DNA of 64,000 nt from Methylotenera oryzisoli (GCA_945881735.1 CAMCVF010000004.1:122274-186273), one strand, 5' to 3'; shown: positions 1 to 8,706, counted from the stretch's first letter. Notes: generated by a model not told the origin, from the letters alone. Made by a program: numbers and translations.

Positions 1-332
1 CGGCTACTAACAGCTTTGTGACCAAGCCAATTGCAACGGCTTATGGAATTGAGCACTTGATTGGTACAGACCCTGAAATGTTGGATGGTCAATATACAGG
101 AGGAGTGAGCGGTGTACCTAGCTTTCAAGAAGGTAAGGTAACGCGTATCAATCAATGGTTGGGCGCGCGTGGAAAAACTCTAATTGATTACGAAAAAAGT
201 TATTTTTATTCCGATTCGCATAACGATTTGCCATTGATGAAATTAGTGACAAACCCCGTAGCGGTTGATGCAGATTCCACTTTAACGGCGCATGCAAAGG
301 CTAGTAACTGGCCGGCAATTAGTTTGCGCTAA
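1..332 (+). CDS. HAD-IB family phosphatase, C-terminal part (cut by window start)
   Basis: The reading frame is open from base 3 and continues upstream of the window, so only about the last 110 residues are seen. The segment has the end of a SerB-like HAD fold: a lysine-containing stretch, then YFYSDSHNDLPLM, the motif IV acidic pair (D-S-x-N-D-x-P) that binds the catalytic magnesium, followed by NPVAVDAD, typical of the end of the HAD-IB core. Such enzymes hydrolyse phosphomonoesters (phosphoserine, histidinol phosphate and others) in the cytosol. The substrate cannot be read from this part. A GTG at 18 is an internal Val, not the start. Confidence 0.8.
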   Translation, partial: ATNSFVTKPIATAYGIEHLIGTDPEMLDGQYTGGVSGVPSFQEGKVTRINQWLGARGKTLIDYEKSYFYSDSHNDLPLMKLVTNPVAVDADSTLTAHAKASNWPAISLR

Positions 333-740
333 AGCTTTTTAATGCCTAATTTAGGGGCTTGTTTGCGTCATTAAGGCTGATTAGTCTAAGTTTTTTGTAA
401 ATTAAGCCTTTTTGAGGGCTAAAAACATACTATTTTGCGCTGATGGTACTCGGATTGTGCGCTGAAGTGGATGATAGATGCGCCAGGCGATAAAAACTAG
501 GTGTCAAGTTCGTCGATAGTGCAAATGGGTTTACAGGGACCCCCCCCGCCGATTTTGCGCATACTGTGTGAGAGCATTTAGCTGGACTGACCAATAAATT
601 AGGGCGGCAGAAATTTTAAATTTGTTTTAAAAACAATTCCTTATCTGTGCATCTAACGGTTTTAAACAGAGTTGCTTTACCAGCTTTTAAACAATATATA
701 GATAAGGCTAATAGCCTAAATGAGCACAACAATTATTAAT
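333..740. other. Intergenic stretch with no gene seen
   Basis: About 400 bases between the HAD phosphatase and the convergent ypjD-like gene. I see no convincing coding frame, RNA gene or strong hairpin. It contains a run of eight C residues at about 540-547. Confidence 0.5.
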
Positions 741-1556
741 TTAATTACCTAATAATACTTGCAAGATAAACTTGCTGCCTAAATAGGCTAGCATCAATAG
801 CACAAAACCAATTAGGGTCCAGCGAATGGCTTTAATGCCTCGCCAGCCATAGCGGTAGCGCCCATATAGTAACCAGCCGTAAATCACCCAAGAGGCGATT
901 GAGAAGATTGTTTTGTGATTAAATTGCAGCGGTTTGCCAAAAATCTCTTCACTAAACAGCATGCCGCTTAATAGAGTTAAAGTCAGCAAAACAAAACCCA
1001 GCGTGATCACCTTAAATAACAAACCTTCCATCACCATTAATGGCGGAAAGTTAGGTAATTTAAATGGTGTAGGTTTGTTGTGTAGGCTGCGTTCTGCAAT
1101 GGCCATTAATACGCCGTGCAAAGCGGCAAACGTAAATAAGCTATAAGCCAATATTGCAATGGCAATATGCGCCATAAACACGCCAGAGGCGGCTTCTGTT
1201 TGCGGCAGATAATGGTTTTTAATCTCAAAAGCGGGTAGCAGAACAAATATTGCAGCTGGTGGCAATACAAAGGCCTGTAAGCTGTGAAGCTGATGCTTTA
1301 AGTTAGCTAACCAATAAATCAGTGCGGTGAGCCAAAAAATCGCCGATAGTGCATAATAAAAGCCTAAGTTAATGTCGCCTATGGTGAAAATATCGCGATA
1401 AAGTAGCCAGCCATGCAGCATTAACCCTAATCCAATCATGGCAGAATGCAACTTAAGCGATTCGGCATTATTGCTTAATTTAGCGGTGCGCCAAAAGTCG
1501 GCGGCAACTGCAACATAAATAAAGCTAACGACTAAGTAAGGAATAAAATGAACCAT
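741..1556 (-). CDS. ypjD: YpjD/CcsA-like cytochrome c assembly membrane protein
   Basis: A 271-residue, highly hydrophobic protein with about eight predicted membrane segments, matching the CcsA/ResC/HemX-like family in length and in its pattern of aromatic-rich helices. In many beta- and gammaproteobacteria a gene of this family lies divergently next to ffh, as here (117 bases between the two starts). Family members are linked to haem handling or cytochrome c maturation in the inner membrane; the precise role of YpjD is unsettled. Start ATG at 1556. The family call is firm and the function is inferred. Confidence 0.75.
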   Translation of the reverse strand: MVHFIPYLVVSFIYVAVAADFWRTAKLSNNAESLKLHSAMIGLGLMLHGWLLYRDIFTIGDINLGFYYALSAIFWLTALIYWLANLKHQLHSLQAFVLPPAAIFVLLPAFEIKNHYLPQTEAASGVFMAHIAIAILAYSLFTFAALHGVLMAIAERSLHNKPTPFKLPNFPPLMVMEGLLFKVITLGFVLLTLTLLSGMLFSEEIFGKPLQFNHKTIFSIASWVIYGWLLYGRYRYGWRGIKAIRWTLIGFVLLMLAYLGSKFILQVLLGN

Positions 1557-1672
1557 AACGAGATTATGGCAAAACTCCGCCCAGGTGCATAGTTAAGAGT
1601 TAAAGATTCGCGCCGCATGATGTAAAATCGAGATAGATTTATTAGATCGTAAAATTCACTAGGTACTTAAAA

Positions 1673-3037
1673 ATGTTAGAAAACTTAACTGGCAGGCTGC
1701 AGGGCGTTATTAAAAATTTGCGCGGACAAGCGCGCTTAACTGAAGACAATATCGCGGATGCCATGCGCGAAGTGCGTATGGCACTACTAGAAGCAGATGT
1801 TGCATTGCCTGTGGTAAAAGACTTTATTACCAAAGTGAAAGAGCGCTCTCAGGGCAAAGAAGTGCTTGCTAGCCTCACACCAGGCCAAGCCGTGATTGAA
1901 GTGGTGAATGATGAATTAACAGCGCTAATGGGTAAGGCTAATGTTGGTCTTAATTTAGCTGCTGTGCCGCCTGCCGTTATCCTCATGGCGGGTTTGCAAG
2001 GTTCTGGTAAAACAACTACCTCCGCCAAATTAGCCAAGCTATTAAAAGAACAAAAGAAAAAAGTACTGCTAGCAAGTGCCGATATTTACCGCCCTGCGGC
2101 GATTGCACAACTGCAAACATTAGCCAAGCAGCTAGATATAGACTGTTTTGACAGTAACGCTAATCAAAAGCCATTGGATATTGCAAATGACGCACTTATG
2201 TTTGCTAAAAAAGGTTATTACGAAGTATTAATTTTCGATACGGCAGGACGTTTGGGCATTGACGAAGCAATGATGGTCGAAATTAAAGCACTGCATACTC
2301 AGCTTAACCCTGTAGAGACGCTTTTTGTAGTGGATGCTATGCAGGGCCAAGATGCGGTGAATACTGCTAAAGCATTTGGTGAAGCTCTGCCACTGACAGG
2401 CGTTGTGCTAACTAAGCTTGATGGCGATGCGCGCGGAGGTGCAGCATTAAGTGTGCGACATGTAACAGGTCAGCCGATTAAGTTTATTGGCGTGAGCGAG
2501 AAAGTAGACGGATTAGAACCGTTTCACCCAGACCGTATGGCAGGCCGCATATTGGGTATGGGTGATGTGCTGGGCTTGATTGAGCAAGCGCACAAAAATG
2601 TAGATTTAGCAGAAGCGCAAAAAGTCGCCGACAAAATAAAATCGGGTAGCAAATTCGATTTAGAAGATTTTAAATCGCAAATGATGCAAATGCGAAAAAT
2701 GGGTGGCATGGGCGCCTTAATGGATAAAATGCCTGCGCAAATGGCCAGCATGGCAGCCAAAGTTAATAATGAAGATGCGGATAAGTCGCTGCGCCGCATA
2801 GAAGGCATTATCAATAGCATGACGCCTCTAGAGCGCAAAAAGCCCGAACTCATCAAAGCCACCCGCAAAAAGCGTATCGCCGCAGGTAGTGGTGTGCAAG
2901 TGCAAGAAGTGAATCGTTTATTAAAACAATTTGAAGAAACGCAAAAAATGATGAAAATGTTTAGCAAAGGCGGCATGGCTAAAATGATGCGTGGTATGGG
3001 TGGTATGATGGGCGTTAAATTGCCGGGTATGCGTTAG
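1673..3037 (+). CDS. ffh: Signal recognition particle protein Ffh
   Basis: A 454-residue SRP54-type GTPase that binds 4.5S RNA and delivers ribosomes making membrane proteins to FtsY. The N domain occupies about residues 1-90. The G domain follows, with the P-loop GLQGSGKTTT (about 105-114), the DTAGR motif (about 190) and TKLDGDARGG (about 247-256). The C-terminal M domain is Met-rich (MMQMRKMGGMGALM and a terminal GGMAKMMRGMGGMMG) and makes the signal-peptide groove. Length and domain order are complete. It is core chromosome and anchors the left side of the window. Confidence 0.97.
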   Translation: MLENLTGRLQGVIKNLRGQARLTEDNIADAMREVRMALLEADVALPVVKDFITKVKERSQGKEVLASLTPGQAVIEVVNDELTALMGKANVGLNLAAVPPAVILMAGLQGSGKTTTSAKLAKLLKEQKKKVLLASADIYRPAAIAQLQTLAKQLDIDCFDSNANQKPLDIANDALMFAKKGYYEVLIFDTAGRLGIDEAMMVEIKALHTQLNPVETLFVVDAMQGQDAVNTAKAFGEALPLTGVVLTKLDGDARGGAALSVRHVTGQPIKFIGVSEKVDGLEPFHPDRMAGRILGMGDVLGLIEQAHKNVDLAEAQKVADKIKSGSKFDLEDFKSQMMQMRKMGGMGALMDKMPAQMASMAAKVNNEDADKSLRRIEGIINSMTPLERKKPELIKATRKKRIAAGSGVQVQEVNRLLKQFEETQKMMKMFSKGGMAKMMRGMGGMMGVKLPGMR

Positions 3038-3277
3038 TCTTCACATAAAATGACATCATAAAAGTCGCCTAAAACAAAAAAGACAATTTTTAAAGTGCTA
3101 AGTAATAAAAAAGTTCAAAAAAGGCATAGAAATAAATAACATAAAAAGTGAATATATTTAGCAGGTTGGCATTGACCAATTGCTGAGTTTCTTGCATAAT
3201 TGCGCCCTTTCGTTGGTGATGTAAATCAACTGAAAAAACCAGTAATAAGATTTTCCCATAAATAGCAACCAAAAAAT

Positions 3278-3353
3278 GGGGCGTTAGCTCAGCTGGTAGA
3301 GCAGCGGACTTTTAATCCGTTTGTCGTGGGTTCGATCCCCGCACGCCCTACCA
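3278..3353 (+). tRNA. tRNA-Lys (anticodon TTT)
   Basis: A 76-base cloverleaf with encoded CCA. The acceptor stem pairs GGGGCGT with ACGCCCT. The D arm begins GCTC, the anticodon loop is CTTTTAA giving TTT, and the T arm is GTGGG-TTCGATC-CCCGC. It is the integration target: its 3' 48 bases plus one more base (3306-3354) recur at 55997-56045, and 46 of them plus one at 62823-62869. The element restores the 3' end exactly, so this copy stays functional. Confidence 0.97.
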
Positions 3354-3354
3354 A
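3306..3354 (+). repeat. att repeat copy 1 (left end of ICE, tRNA-Lys 3' half)
   Basis: A 49-base stretch running from GGACTTTTAATCC in the anticodon stem through the CCA end plus one A. It is identical to 55997-56045 and shares 47 bases with 62823-62869. Integrases of this family recombine at tRNA 3' ends, so this is the left attachment site of the ICE whose integrase starts its coding region about 1.1 kb away. Confidence 0.93.
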
Positions 3355-3358
3355 TACC

Positions 3359-3388
3359 AGCGCGGCTTAACGGAAGTTAAGCCGCGCT
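3359..3388. terminator. Strong hairpin terminator after tRNA-Lys / integrase
   Basis: Perfect 13-base arms, AGCGCGGCTTAAC and GTTAAGCCGCGCT, around a GGAA loop, followed on the plus strand by a T-rich tail. It sits between the tRNA and the convergent integrase gene and could end both transcripts. Because it lies inside the element, it would replace the terminator the tRNA lost on integration. Confidence 0.85.
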
Positions 3389-3394
3389 ATTTAT

Positions 3395-3424
3395 TTCCGC
3401 AAATACCTTACTTTTCCGCAAATA
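3395..3424 (+). promoter_or_regulatory. Tandem TTCCGCAAATA sites, putative integrase arm sites (left)
   Basis: Two exact copies of TTCCGCAAATA at 3395-3405 and 3414-3424, spaced 19 bases apart, just inside the left attachment site. Related TTCCGCAA copies in both orientations occur just inside the right attachment site (55884-55891 and 55945-55952). That arrangement is expected for arm-type binding sites of a lambda-like tyrosine integrase. The assignment is inferred from position and repetition only. Confidence 0.6.
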
Positions 3425-3445
3425 GACATTTTTAGCTAATTTAGA

Positions 3446-4498
3446 CTATCTGGTTGGGCTTACTTTTTGCCCGCGACGCTGCCTAACATATTGCTCTGTC
3501 ATAGCCATAGAGCTATGCCCTAATTGCAGTTGAGCATCACGCATCGTTTCACTTTCTGCCTTATCGCTCGCGGCTTTGGCTCTTAAATCTCTAAACTGAA
3601 AATGCTTAACATCTTTTGCTATTGCGGGGTTTTGTTTAATGGCTTTATCCCGTGCTTTATCGAATCTAAGTCTTAATGCATTTTGACTAATTGGCCTGCC
3701 TGTTTCGGTACATATCAATTGCGAAGTACGCACTTTGTGCGCTTGCTTGCTTTTAAGTATGCGCTCTAAGAGTGATTTCAATTCCCCAGTAACGCTAATG
3801 CGTAGCTTAGCATTGGTTTTGCCTTGCTGAACTAGTAGAATTTTATCTTGGATATCTGCCACACTCATCGCGATAACGTCAGCAGGGCGTTGCCCAGTCA
3901 AATAAGCTAAATCCAGCGCGTCTTTAAGTGGTTGGCTTGCCACTTGATAAATTGCATCATAGATATTATCTTCGACGTAAACATCTCGACCTTCTTCCGT
4001 ATAACCCTTGATGCCTTGACATGGATTAACAGTATCTAATGCACCCCAATCACGTGCAATGTTAAATAGGTGAGAAAGCAAAGATTTTTCACGATTGGCA
4101 CGTACCGTACTTTTTTTACCGTTATCCGTACGCCAATTCATATATTGCCTGATATGTATCGGCCTAATTTCTGTGATTGGTGCAGGTGGGTTGTTAAAAA
4201 ATGCAATTAAATTTTGCATTTCTCGTACGTTGTCGATTTGTGTGCGCGCTGCTTTAGTGGGTACAATTTCGAGTAAATAGCGATCAGCAATATCTTTAAA
4301 GTAAATCAATGGAGTGGTTTTTTTGCCTTCTAACTCAGACCACCTTCGGATGGCTTCAACATAAACTTTACCTAGTGAAATTTCTTTGCGTGGCTTGCCC
4401 CCAGTGTCGTAGTAATAATAGGTAGTGTCGCCGCGTACGCGTGCACGCATGTGTGGTGGTAAATTCGCATGAATGGTTGGCCTACGACCTCGCACCAT
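3446..4498 (-). CDS. int: Tyrosine recombinase (ICE integrase)
   Basis: A 350-residue site-specific recombinase that would insert and, with an excisionase, remove the element at the tRNA-Lys 3' end. An N-terminal arm-binding and SAM-like core-binding region is followed by the catalytic domain. That domain has box I Arg in LTGQRPADV, box II in FRDLRAKAA (the usual box His is replaced by Gln/Phe context), the LGHSS histidine, and the nucleophile Tyr in MTEQYVR. The gene points toward the tRNA and ends 92 bases inside the attachment repeat. It follows the DUF4224 gene by 3 bases, so the two are probably cotranscribed from the operator-covered promoter near 4792-4820. Confidence 0.93.
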   Translation of the reverse strand: MVRGRRPTIHANLPPHMRARVRGDTTYYYYDTGGKPRKEISLGKVYVEAIRRWSELEGKKTTPLIYFKDIADRYLLEIVPTKAARTQIDNVREMQNLIAFFNNPPAPITEIRPIHIRQYMNWRTDNGKKSTVRANREKSLLSHLFNIARDWGALDTVNPCQGIKGYTEEGRDVYVEDNIYDAIYQVASQPLKDALDLAYLTGQRPADVIAMSVADIQDKILLVQQGKTNAKLRISVTGELKSLLERILKSKQAHKVRTSQLICTETGRPISQNALRLRFDKARDKAIKQNPAIAKDVKHFQFRDLRAKAASDKAESETMRDAQLQLGHSSMAMTEQYVRQRRGQKVSPTR

Positions 4499-4501
4499 GG
4501 T

Positions 4502-4705
4502 TTAAGCTGCCATTAGATTGGATTGCCAACCAGTTTTAATTGGCTCAGCTTTTAATCCATTAATGTAGGCGATGGTCACCAAAGGCTCACCTCTCACATT
4601 CACGCGGTAAGGGATATTCATGATGGATAGTTGAGCGCATTGCTTTGCCTTACGGGCGTAGCCAGTCAATTGAATCAAGTCTGTGTGCGCCAAAAATAAG
4701 CTCAT
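4502..4705 (-). CDS. DUF4224 family protein, probable excisionase/recombination factor
   Basis: A 67-residue protein with the DUF4224 pattern: LTGYARKAKQCAQL, then MNIPYRVNVRGEPLV. DUF4224 proteins are commonly encoded next to phage and ICE integrases and are thought to act as excisionases or accessory DNA binders. It ends 3 bases before int, consistent with a xis-int operon. The family call comes from pattern recognition; a role as Xis is inferred from context. Confidence 0.7.
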   Translation of the reverse strand: MSLFLAHTDLIQLTGYARKAKQCAQLSIMNIPYRVNVRGEPLVTIAYINGLKAEPIKTGWQSNLMAA

Positions 4706-5067
4706 TACGGCAGCATTAATGACAAAGAGTGGACTATGTGTGATTGCATACTCTTACCAAGCTATGATTTAAGTTAATCAAATTAGCTTGTATTATTAGA
4801 TATATCTAATAATTATGCAATAGATATATCTAATTTTTAATTAAATAAATATACATTTTTTTAGATGATCGATGTAAATCTGGTTGATGATCTTTACCGG
4901 ACTATTCAATAATGGTTTAGTGACACAGTGCGATATCGTAAGCGAGTTGCTTACTTTTTTAGAATTGCTGCTAACGGTAATTAACTAAGTTGCATTCGCC
5001 ATGACCTTACTGATCAGGGTCTGATTCTCCAAAATCTAATTCCAGCTGAATACATAGCTTGATAATA
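4706..5067. promoter_or_regulatory. Control region upstream of xis-int with two repressor operators
   Basis: No gene is seen in these 360 bases. Two palindromes of the TTAGATATATCTAA type lie here: a perfect 22-base palindrome at 4792-4813 and a 12-base TAGATATATCTA at 4821-4832. On the minus strand a TTGCAT (4815-4820) and an AATAAT (4792-4797) are 17 bases apart, giving a plausible promoter toward xis-int whose spacer and -10 are covered by the first palindrome. The neighbouring CI-like protein is the obvious candidate binder. Confidence 0.65.
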
Positions 5068-5430
5068 TTACTGACCTGAGGCGGTATTTTTCTTAACGGT
5101 TTCGACGAATTCCTTAATATCAGCAATCCGTCTAATCGCCTCATCCACCGCGAATTCTGGCAATTCAGCAGCCAGCTGAGTTAACACCTTTCTTTTGTAC
5201 GTATCGTTTTTAACTTCATCCATGCTGCCTTTGCCGAGGAACAGCCATTCTTGTGTGATGCCTAAAAACTCACACACCGCAATCCCATGTTCCGCACTCA
5301 TTGTTTTTGATTTTGATGATAACCAAGCACTCACAGATGGTGCTTTTATCCCCACGTGTTTTGCAAGCGCGAGTTTAGTCACTGCTCTCATCTCAATTGC
5401 ATATTTCAATCTAGTTTGCCATGTATTCAT
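5068..5430 (-). CDS. CI-like HTH (XRE family) repressor
   Basis: A 120-residue protein with an N-terminal helix-turn-helix: LALAKHVGIKAPSVSAWLS is the two-helix unit, followed by the SAEHGIAVCEFLGITQEWLFLGKG stretch found in phage CI/Cro-type regulators. There is no LexA/S24 peptidase half, so it cannot self-cleave and would need another signal for release. It lies between two pairs of matching palindromic operators and is divergent from parA. The likely job is to hold the ICE in the integrated, silent state by shutting both the xis-int and the parA-vir promoters. Confidence 0.85.
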   Translation of the reverse strand: MNTWQTRLKYAIEMRAVTKLALAKHVGIKAPSVSAWLSSKSKTMSAEHGIAVCEFLGITQEWLFLGKGSMDEVKNDTYKRKVLTQLAAELPEFAVDEAIRRIADIKEFVETVKKNTASGQ

Positions 5431-5456
5431 GAATTAGATTTAACTACAATTATTAT

Positions 5457-5506
5457 TAGATATATCTATTTATTTACTTGACACATATATTAGACATATC
5501 TAAACT
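5457..5506 (+). promoter_or_regulatory. Divergent promoter region with two repressor operators, upstream of parA
   Basis: Two more copies of the palindrome: TAGATATATCTA at 5457-5468 and TTAGACATATCTAA at 5490-5503. A TTGACA at 5478-5483 and a TAAACT at 5501-5506 are 17 bases apart and read toward parA. The second operator sits in the spacer and touches the -10, so a bound repressor would block the parA/vir promoter directly. The repressor gene starts 27 bases left of the first operator, so autoregulation is likely. Confidence 0.72.
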
Positions 5507-5544
5507 ATACACCATAAATCAACAATACACAGTATCTAAAAATA

Positions 5545-6420
5545 ATGAAAACACTCTATATTGGCGTACAAAAAGGTGGTGTAGGTAAATCTACCAATGC
5601 TTGTCAACTAGCTCTATATGCCAGAAATTTAGGCTACCGTGTTCTGGTGATTGATTTTGATGATCAAGGGAACACCACTAAGTTCTTCAAACGCAATGGT
5701 GAGGCTGTGCCGCTTGCCAAAACCGTGACTGAGGTCATATTTGAAACCACCGACATCATTGATATTAATGTTGGCAGTAGCGGGTTCAGCATCCTAGAAG
5801 CTGATGGGCAGTTTAACAATGTGCTAGTAGAGCAAGCCCGCGTAAAGATTGAGCATGAAGGCGAGCTCACAGAAAAGTCATCTATCGCGCACCAACACTT
5901 TGCCAACTTCTTAATCAGTGTAGATGCACATTATGACCTCTGTATTATAGATGGGCCACCCTCGTTGGATATACGCGTCACCATCGCGCTCACCCTAGCT
6001 GATGCGGTATTAAGCCCAATCCAGTTATCACAAGAAAGTATTGAAGGCATGAGTGCGACGCTATATGGTCAGCGTGGCGTGCTTAACATTAAAACGGTAT
6101 TTAACGCTAAGCTCAATTTCTTAGGTTTTTTACCTAACATGGTAGAGGCTACCGATAAACACCGAGAAGCGTTAACCGAATTAGGCGAACGAATTGGGGA
6201 GCACTTTTTAACCGATAACGAGGGCAGGATTCTGTTAATGCCATTGCGCCAATCGATACGCGAATGCCAAAAAGAGGGTATTCCAATCGCGCAGCTCGCT
6301 AGAACTAACACCATGGCCAGAAGCACTTGGGCAAGCGTACGTAAGATATTTGATATTGTATTAGCGAGATTACAGCTTGAAGTGGATGTTGAAACTACTA
6401 ATGTAGAGGCAATAGCTTAG
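5545..6420 (+). CDS. parA: ParA family ATPase
   Basis: A 291-residue partition ATPase. It has the deviant Walker A motif KGGVGKST at residues 10-17 and LVIDFDDQGNTT as Walker A'; DLCIIDGPPSLD is Walker B. These proteins use ATP-dependent DNA binding to segregate plasmids, and in ICEs they help keep the excised circle. parB starts 5 bases after it. As the first gene after the operator-covered promoter, it heads the transfer operon. No clear Shine-Dalgarno sequence precedes the ATG at 5545. Confidence 0.92.
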   Translation: MKTLYIGVQKGGVGKSTNACQLALYARNLGYRVLVIDFDDQGNTTKFFKRNGEAVPLAKTVTEVIFETTDIIDINVGSSGFSILEADGQFNNVLVEQARVKIEHEGELTEKSSIAHQHFANFLISVDAHYDLCIIDGPPSLDIRVTIALTLADAVLSPIQLSQESIEGMSATLYGQRGVLNIKTVFNAKLNFLGFLPNMVEATDKHREALTELGERIGEHFLTDNEGRILLMPLRQSIRECQKEGIPIAQLARTNTMARSTWASVRKIFDIVLARLQLEVDVETTNVEAIA

Positions 6421-6425
6421 TCACA

Positions 6426-7451
6426 ATGATAGCTAACATCAAAAAGTCGGTATTTAACCTAGAAATGCTAGATGCTGTTAAGCGCGAAACTACTTCCGCG
6501 ACTGCAATCCCTGATAATCAAATTAGTGTGGTATTAGCGATTCCGCTCAACCAAATCATCGAAGATGAACAACAACCACGCAAAGATTTCAATGATGAAA
6601 ACTGGCAAGACTTTGTCAGTGACGTAAAACGTAGAGGCGTACAAACTCCTATACACGTGCGACCAGCGGTTGATGAAACTTACACCATTATACATGGTGC
6701 TAGACGATACCGTGCCTCACTAGAAGCAGGATTAAACACGATAGCGGCCATCATTCAAGTAGATGCAAGCGCGTTTGATGATTACAGCCAAGTGCTTGAA
6801 AACACCAAGCGCGCCAATATGGCGGCCATGGATATTGCACAATTTATACAAAAACGTATTGCAGCAGGTGACAGTAAAAGCAGCATCGCCGAAAAGCTAT
6901 CAGAGAATGCCAATTATGTGACTTATCACTTGGCATTGTTAGACATGCCTGAAATGATTGCAGAGGCTTATAGCCAAGGAAAAATCAAAGGTGCACAGCT
7001 TATTTACAGGCTGATTAATCTATACAAAGATGCGCCAGTACTAGCGGAATCGCTTATCAATAGTAATGAAGAAATCACCAATGCATTGATACTGAAAGCC
7101 CGCAAAACAGAGGCAGCTACCGATACAAACAATACTTCACAAGATGTTGATACTACAGATACTGTACACGTCCCAGTCGCCACTCAAGTTTTGCCCTATC
7201 ACAACCCAGCCAACGAAGAACTACCCACGGCTAAACCCACTGACCTGGCTAAAACAGAACTAAGCAAAATCAAAAAACCGTTATTACTAGGCTTCTACCA
7301 AGATCATCAACCCTGCATGGTAATGCTGCATCACAAACCGACAACGGCTGGTTTCATCCACATTAAGCTCGAACTCACGGGTGAATGCTTAGAAGTGCCT
7401 GCTGAAGCGATTAAGCTTAACCTGCTGACTGAAGCGCGAGGCAAGGAATAG
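6426..7451 (+). CDS. parB: ParB family partition protein
   Basis: A 341-residue protein with an N-terminal ParB/Srx nuclease-like (CTPase) domain: IPLNQIIEDEQQPRKDF, then GVQTPIHVRPAVDETYTIIHGARRYRAS, the typical box. A central HTH region of the KorB/ParB type follows (KSSIAEKLSENANYVTYHLALL). After a low-complexity linker the C-terminal region may dimerise. It would load on a centromere-like site and stimulate ParA. No parS-like site was identified. Confidence 0.88.
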   Translation: MIANIKKSVFNLEMLDAVKRETTSATAIPDNQISVVLAIPLNQIIEDEQQPRKDFNDENWQDFVSDVKRRGVQTPIHVRPAVDETYTIIHGARRYRASLEAGLNTIAAIIQVDASAFDDYSQVLENTKRANMAAMDIAQFIQKRIAAGDSKSSIAEKLSENANYVTYHLALLDMPEMIAEAYSQGKIKGAQLIYRLINLYKDAPVLAESLINSNEEITNALILKARKTEAATDTNNTSQDVDTTDTVHVPVATQVLPYHNPANEELPTAKPTDLAKTELSKIKKPLLLGFYQDHQPCMVMLHHKPTTAGFIHIKLELTGECLEVPAEAIKLNLLTEARGKE

Positions 7452-7457
7452 GGCGAA

Positions 7458-7985
7458 ATGATACTAGATAACGTCACTATTCAACAATGTGCGCCCATGG
7501 TGGATCAACAGTTAATGATGCGCGTCATCAGCGTAGAGTCTAGCCACAATCCATACGCAATCGGTGTAGTGAATGCGCACTTGCAACGTCAACCGCAAAC
7601 CCTTACTGAAGCCAAAGCCACCGCCCATTTTTTAGAAAATGCAGGCTATAACTATTCGGTAGGATTGGCACAAATAAACCGTAGTAACTTTAGACGTTTT
7701 AACCTTAACTTCGATAATGTATTTGAGGTGTGTACCAACTTAAACGCGGGCGGCCAAATGCTTAGTGAATGCCTAAATCGTGCAAGCGCACGAGGCTATC
7801 AAGCAGATGCTACGCATAAAGCTCTGTCTTGTTATTACTCTGGCCAACTCAATTCAGCAGTTGGCACACAATACGCTAACAAGGTACTCGTAAAACTGAG
7901 CGTCAATACCAGACCTGCAAACAACAAGGCAATACAAATAAGCGCCATTAGCACCGATAAGCCAGAAAATGCGGTGGTATTTTAA
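7458..7985 (+). CDS. virB1: VirB1-like lytic transglycosylase
   Basis: A 175-residue protein with the SLT/lytic transglycosylase fold. The catalytic Glu is in RVISVESSHNPYAIG, and YSVGLAQINRSNFRRF is the conserved substrate-groove motif. It opens peptidoglycan locally so that the secretion channel can be assembled. No classical signal peptide is visible at the N-terminus, although it should act in the periplasm, so export may depend on an unusual signal or on the T4SS. It sits between parB and virB2 in the normal place for VirB1. Confidence 0.85.
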   Translation: MILDNVTIQQCAPMVDQQLMMRVISVESSHNPYAIGVVNAHLQRQPQTLTEAKATAHFLENAGYNYSVGLAQINRSNFRRFNLNFDNVFEVCTNLNAGGQMLSECLNRASARGYQADATHKALSCYYSGQLNSAVGTQYANKVLVKLSVNTRPANNKAIQISAISTDKPENAVVF

Positions 7986-8085
7986 TGTGCCTAGATTTCC
8001 GCAAAACTCCCCCACAAGCAACAAAAAGGCAATGGCATTACCTTGTATTTAAACATCCATTAAAAACAGACTAAAAGGATACAGC

Positions 8086-8391
8086 ATGCACCACAACAAA
8101 AATAATCACACACCGCGTCAGATAGGCAGTCGCATCACCATTACCGCAACTAGCTTTTTATTGACTACACATGCTTATGCTGCCGCAGGCGGTGTTACAC
8201 CTGGCGCAACCATCATCGATCAGGTGATCACATGGGCATCAGCCTTAGGATTGGCATATATGACACTCATGATCATGTGGACAGGCTATAAGTGCACCTC
8301 TGGCGGTGCAAGAATTCAAGATTATGGCAACTTGCTGTTAGGCGCCATTATGATTGGTAGTGCAGCAGCGATTGCACTTTTGTTTTTCTAA
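8086..8391 (+). CDS. virB2: VirB2-like pilin
   Basis: A 101-residue precursor of the conjugative pilus subunit. A basic N-terminus and hydrophobic stretch end at THAYAA, a probable signal peptidase site. After it come two hydrophobic segments (VITWASALGLAYMTLMIMW and LLLGAIMIGSAAAIALLFF) joined by a short polar loop KCTSGGARIQD, the standard VirB2/TrbC architecture. AAAAGGATA precedes the start and is a good ribosome binding site. It is followed by virB3 after 3 bases. Confidence 0.9.
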   Translation: MHHNKNNHTPRQIGSRITITATSFLLTTHAYAAAGGVTPGATIIDQVITWASALGLAYMTLMIMWTGYKCTSGGARIQDYGNLLLGAIMIGSAAAIALLFF

Positions 8392-8394
8392 AAC

Positions 8395-8706
8395 ATGAGC
8401 GACCTCATCTTCAAAGGTTGTACGCGCCCCAGTATGATATTTGGCGTGCCACTTGAGCCGCTTGCTTTCACGTGCATCCCGCTATTTGTCATCGGAATAT
8501 GGGGAATGTGGCTCATGCCAATTCTAGGCGTCACAGTCTTGGCGATGATTATTCCAATTATCGTGACAATGCGACTTATCTCAAAGAGTGATGATCAACG
8601 CTTAATGCAGTATGTACTTAGGCTAAAAATGAGTGCAAGACATCGTAATAGCAAGTTTTGGGGTGCAAAAAGTGTTGCACCTATGCGTTATAAAAAGCGT
8701 TCATAA
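8395..8706 (+). CDS. virB3: VirB3-like inner membrane protein
   Basis: A 103-residue protein with the VirB3 signature: the N-terminal FKGCTRPSMIFGVPLEP motif, two adjacent membrane helices (about residues 23-60) and a basic cytosolic tail. It forms part of the inner membrane platform together with VirB4. In some systems VirB3 is fused to VirB4; here they are separate and split by the Rep-like gene and an iteron region, which is unusual. Confidence 0.9.
   Translation: MSDLIFKGCTRPSMIFGVPLEPLAFTCIPLFVIGIWGMWLMPILGVTVLAMIIPIIVTMRLISKSDDQRLMQYVLRLKMSARHRNSKFWGAKSVAPMRYKKRS

Noticed and set aside
540..547. Run of eight C as a phase-variation tract
   Set aside because: It lies in no coding frame or evident promoter.
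3090..3197. A 35-residue hydrophobic minus-strand frame between ffh and tRNA-Lys
   Set aside because: It has an acceptable start and a possible ribosome site but is too short and AT-rich to tell from chance.
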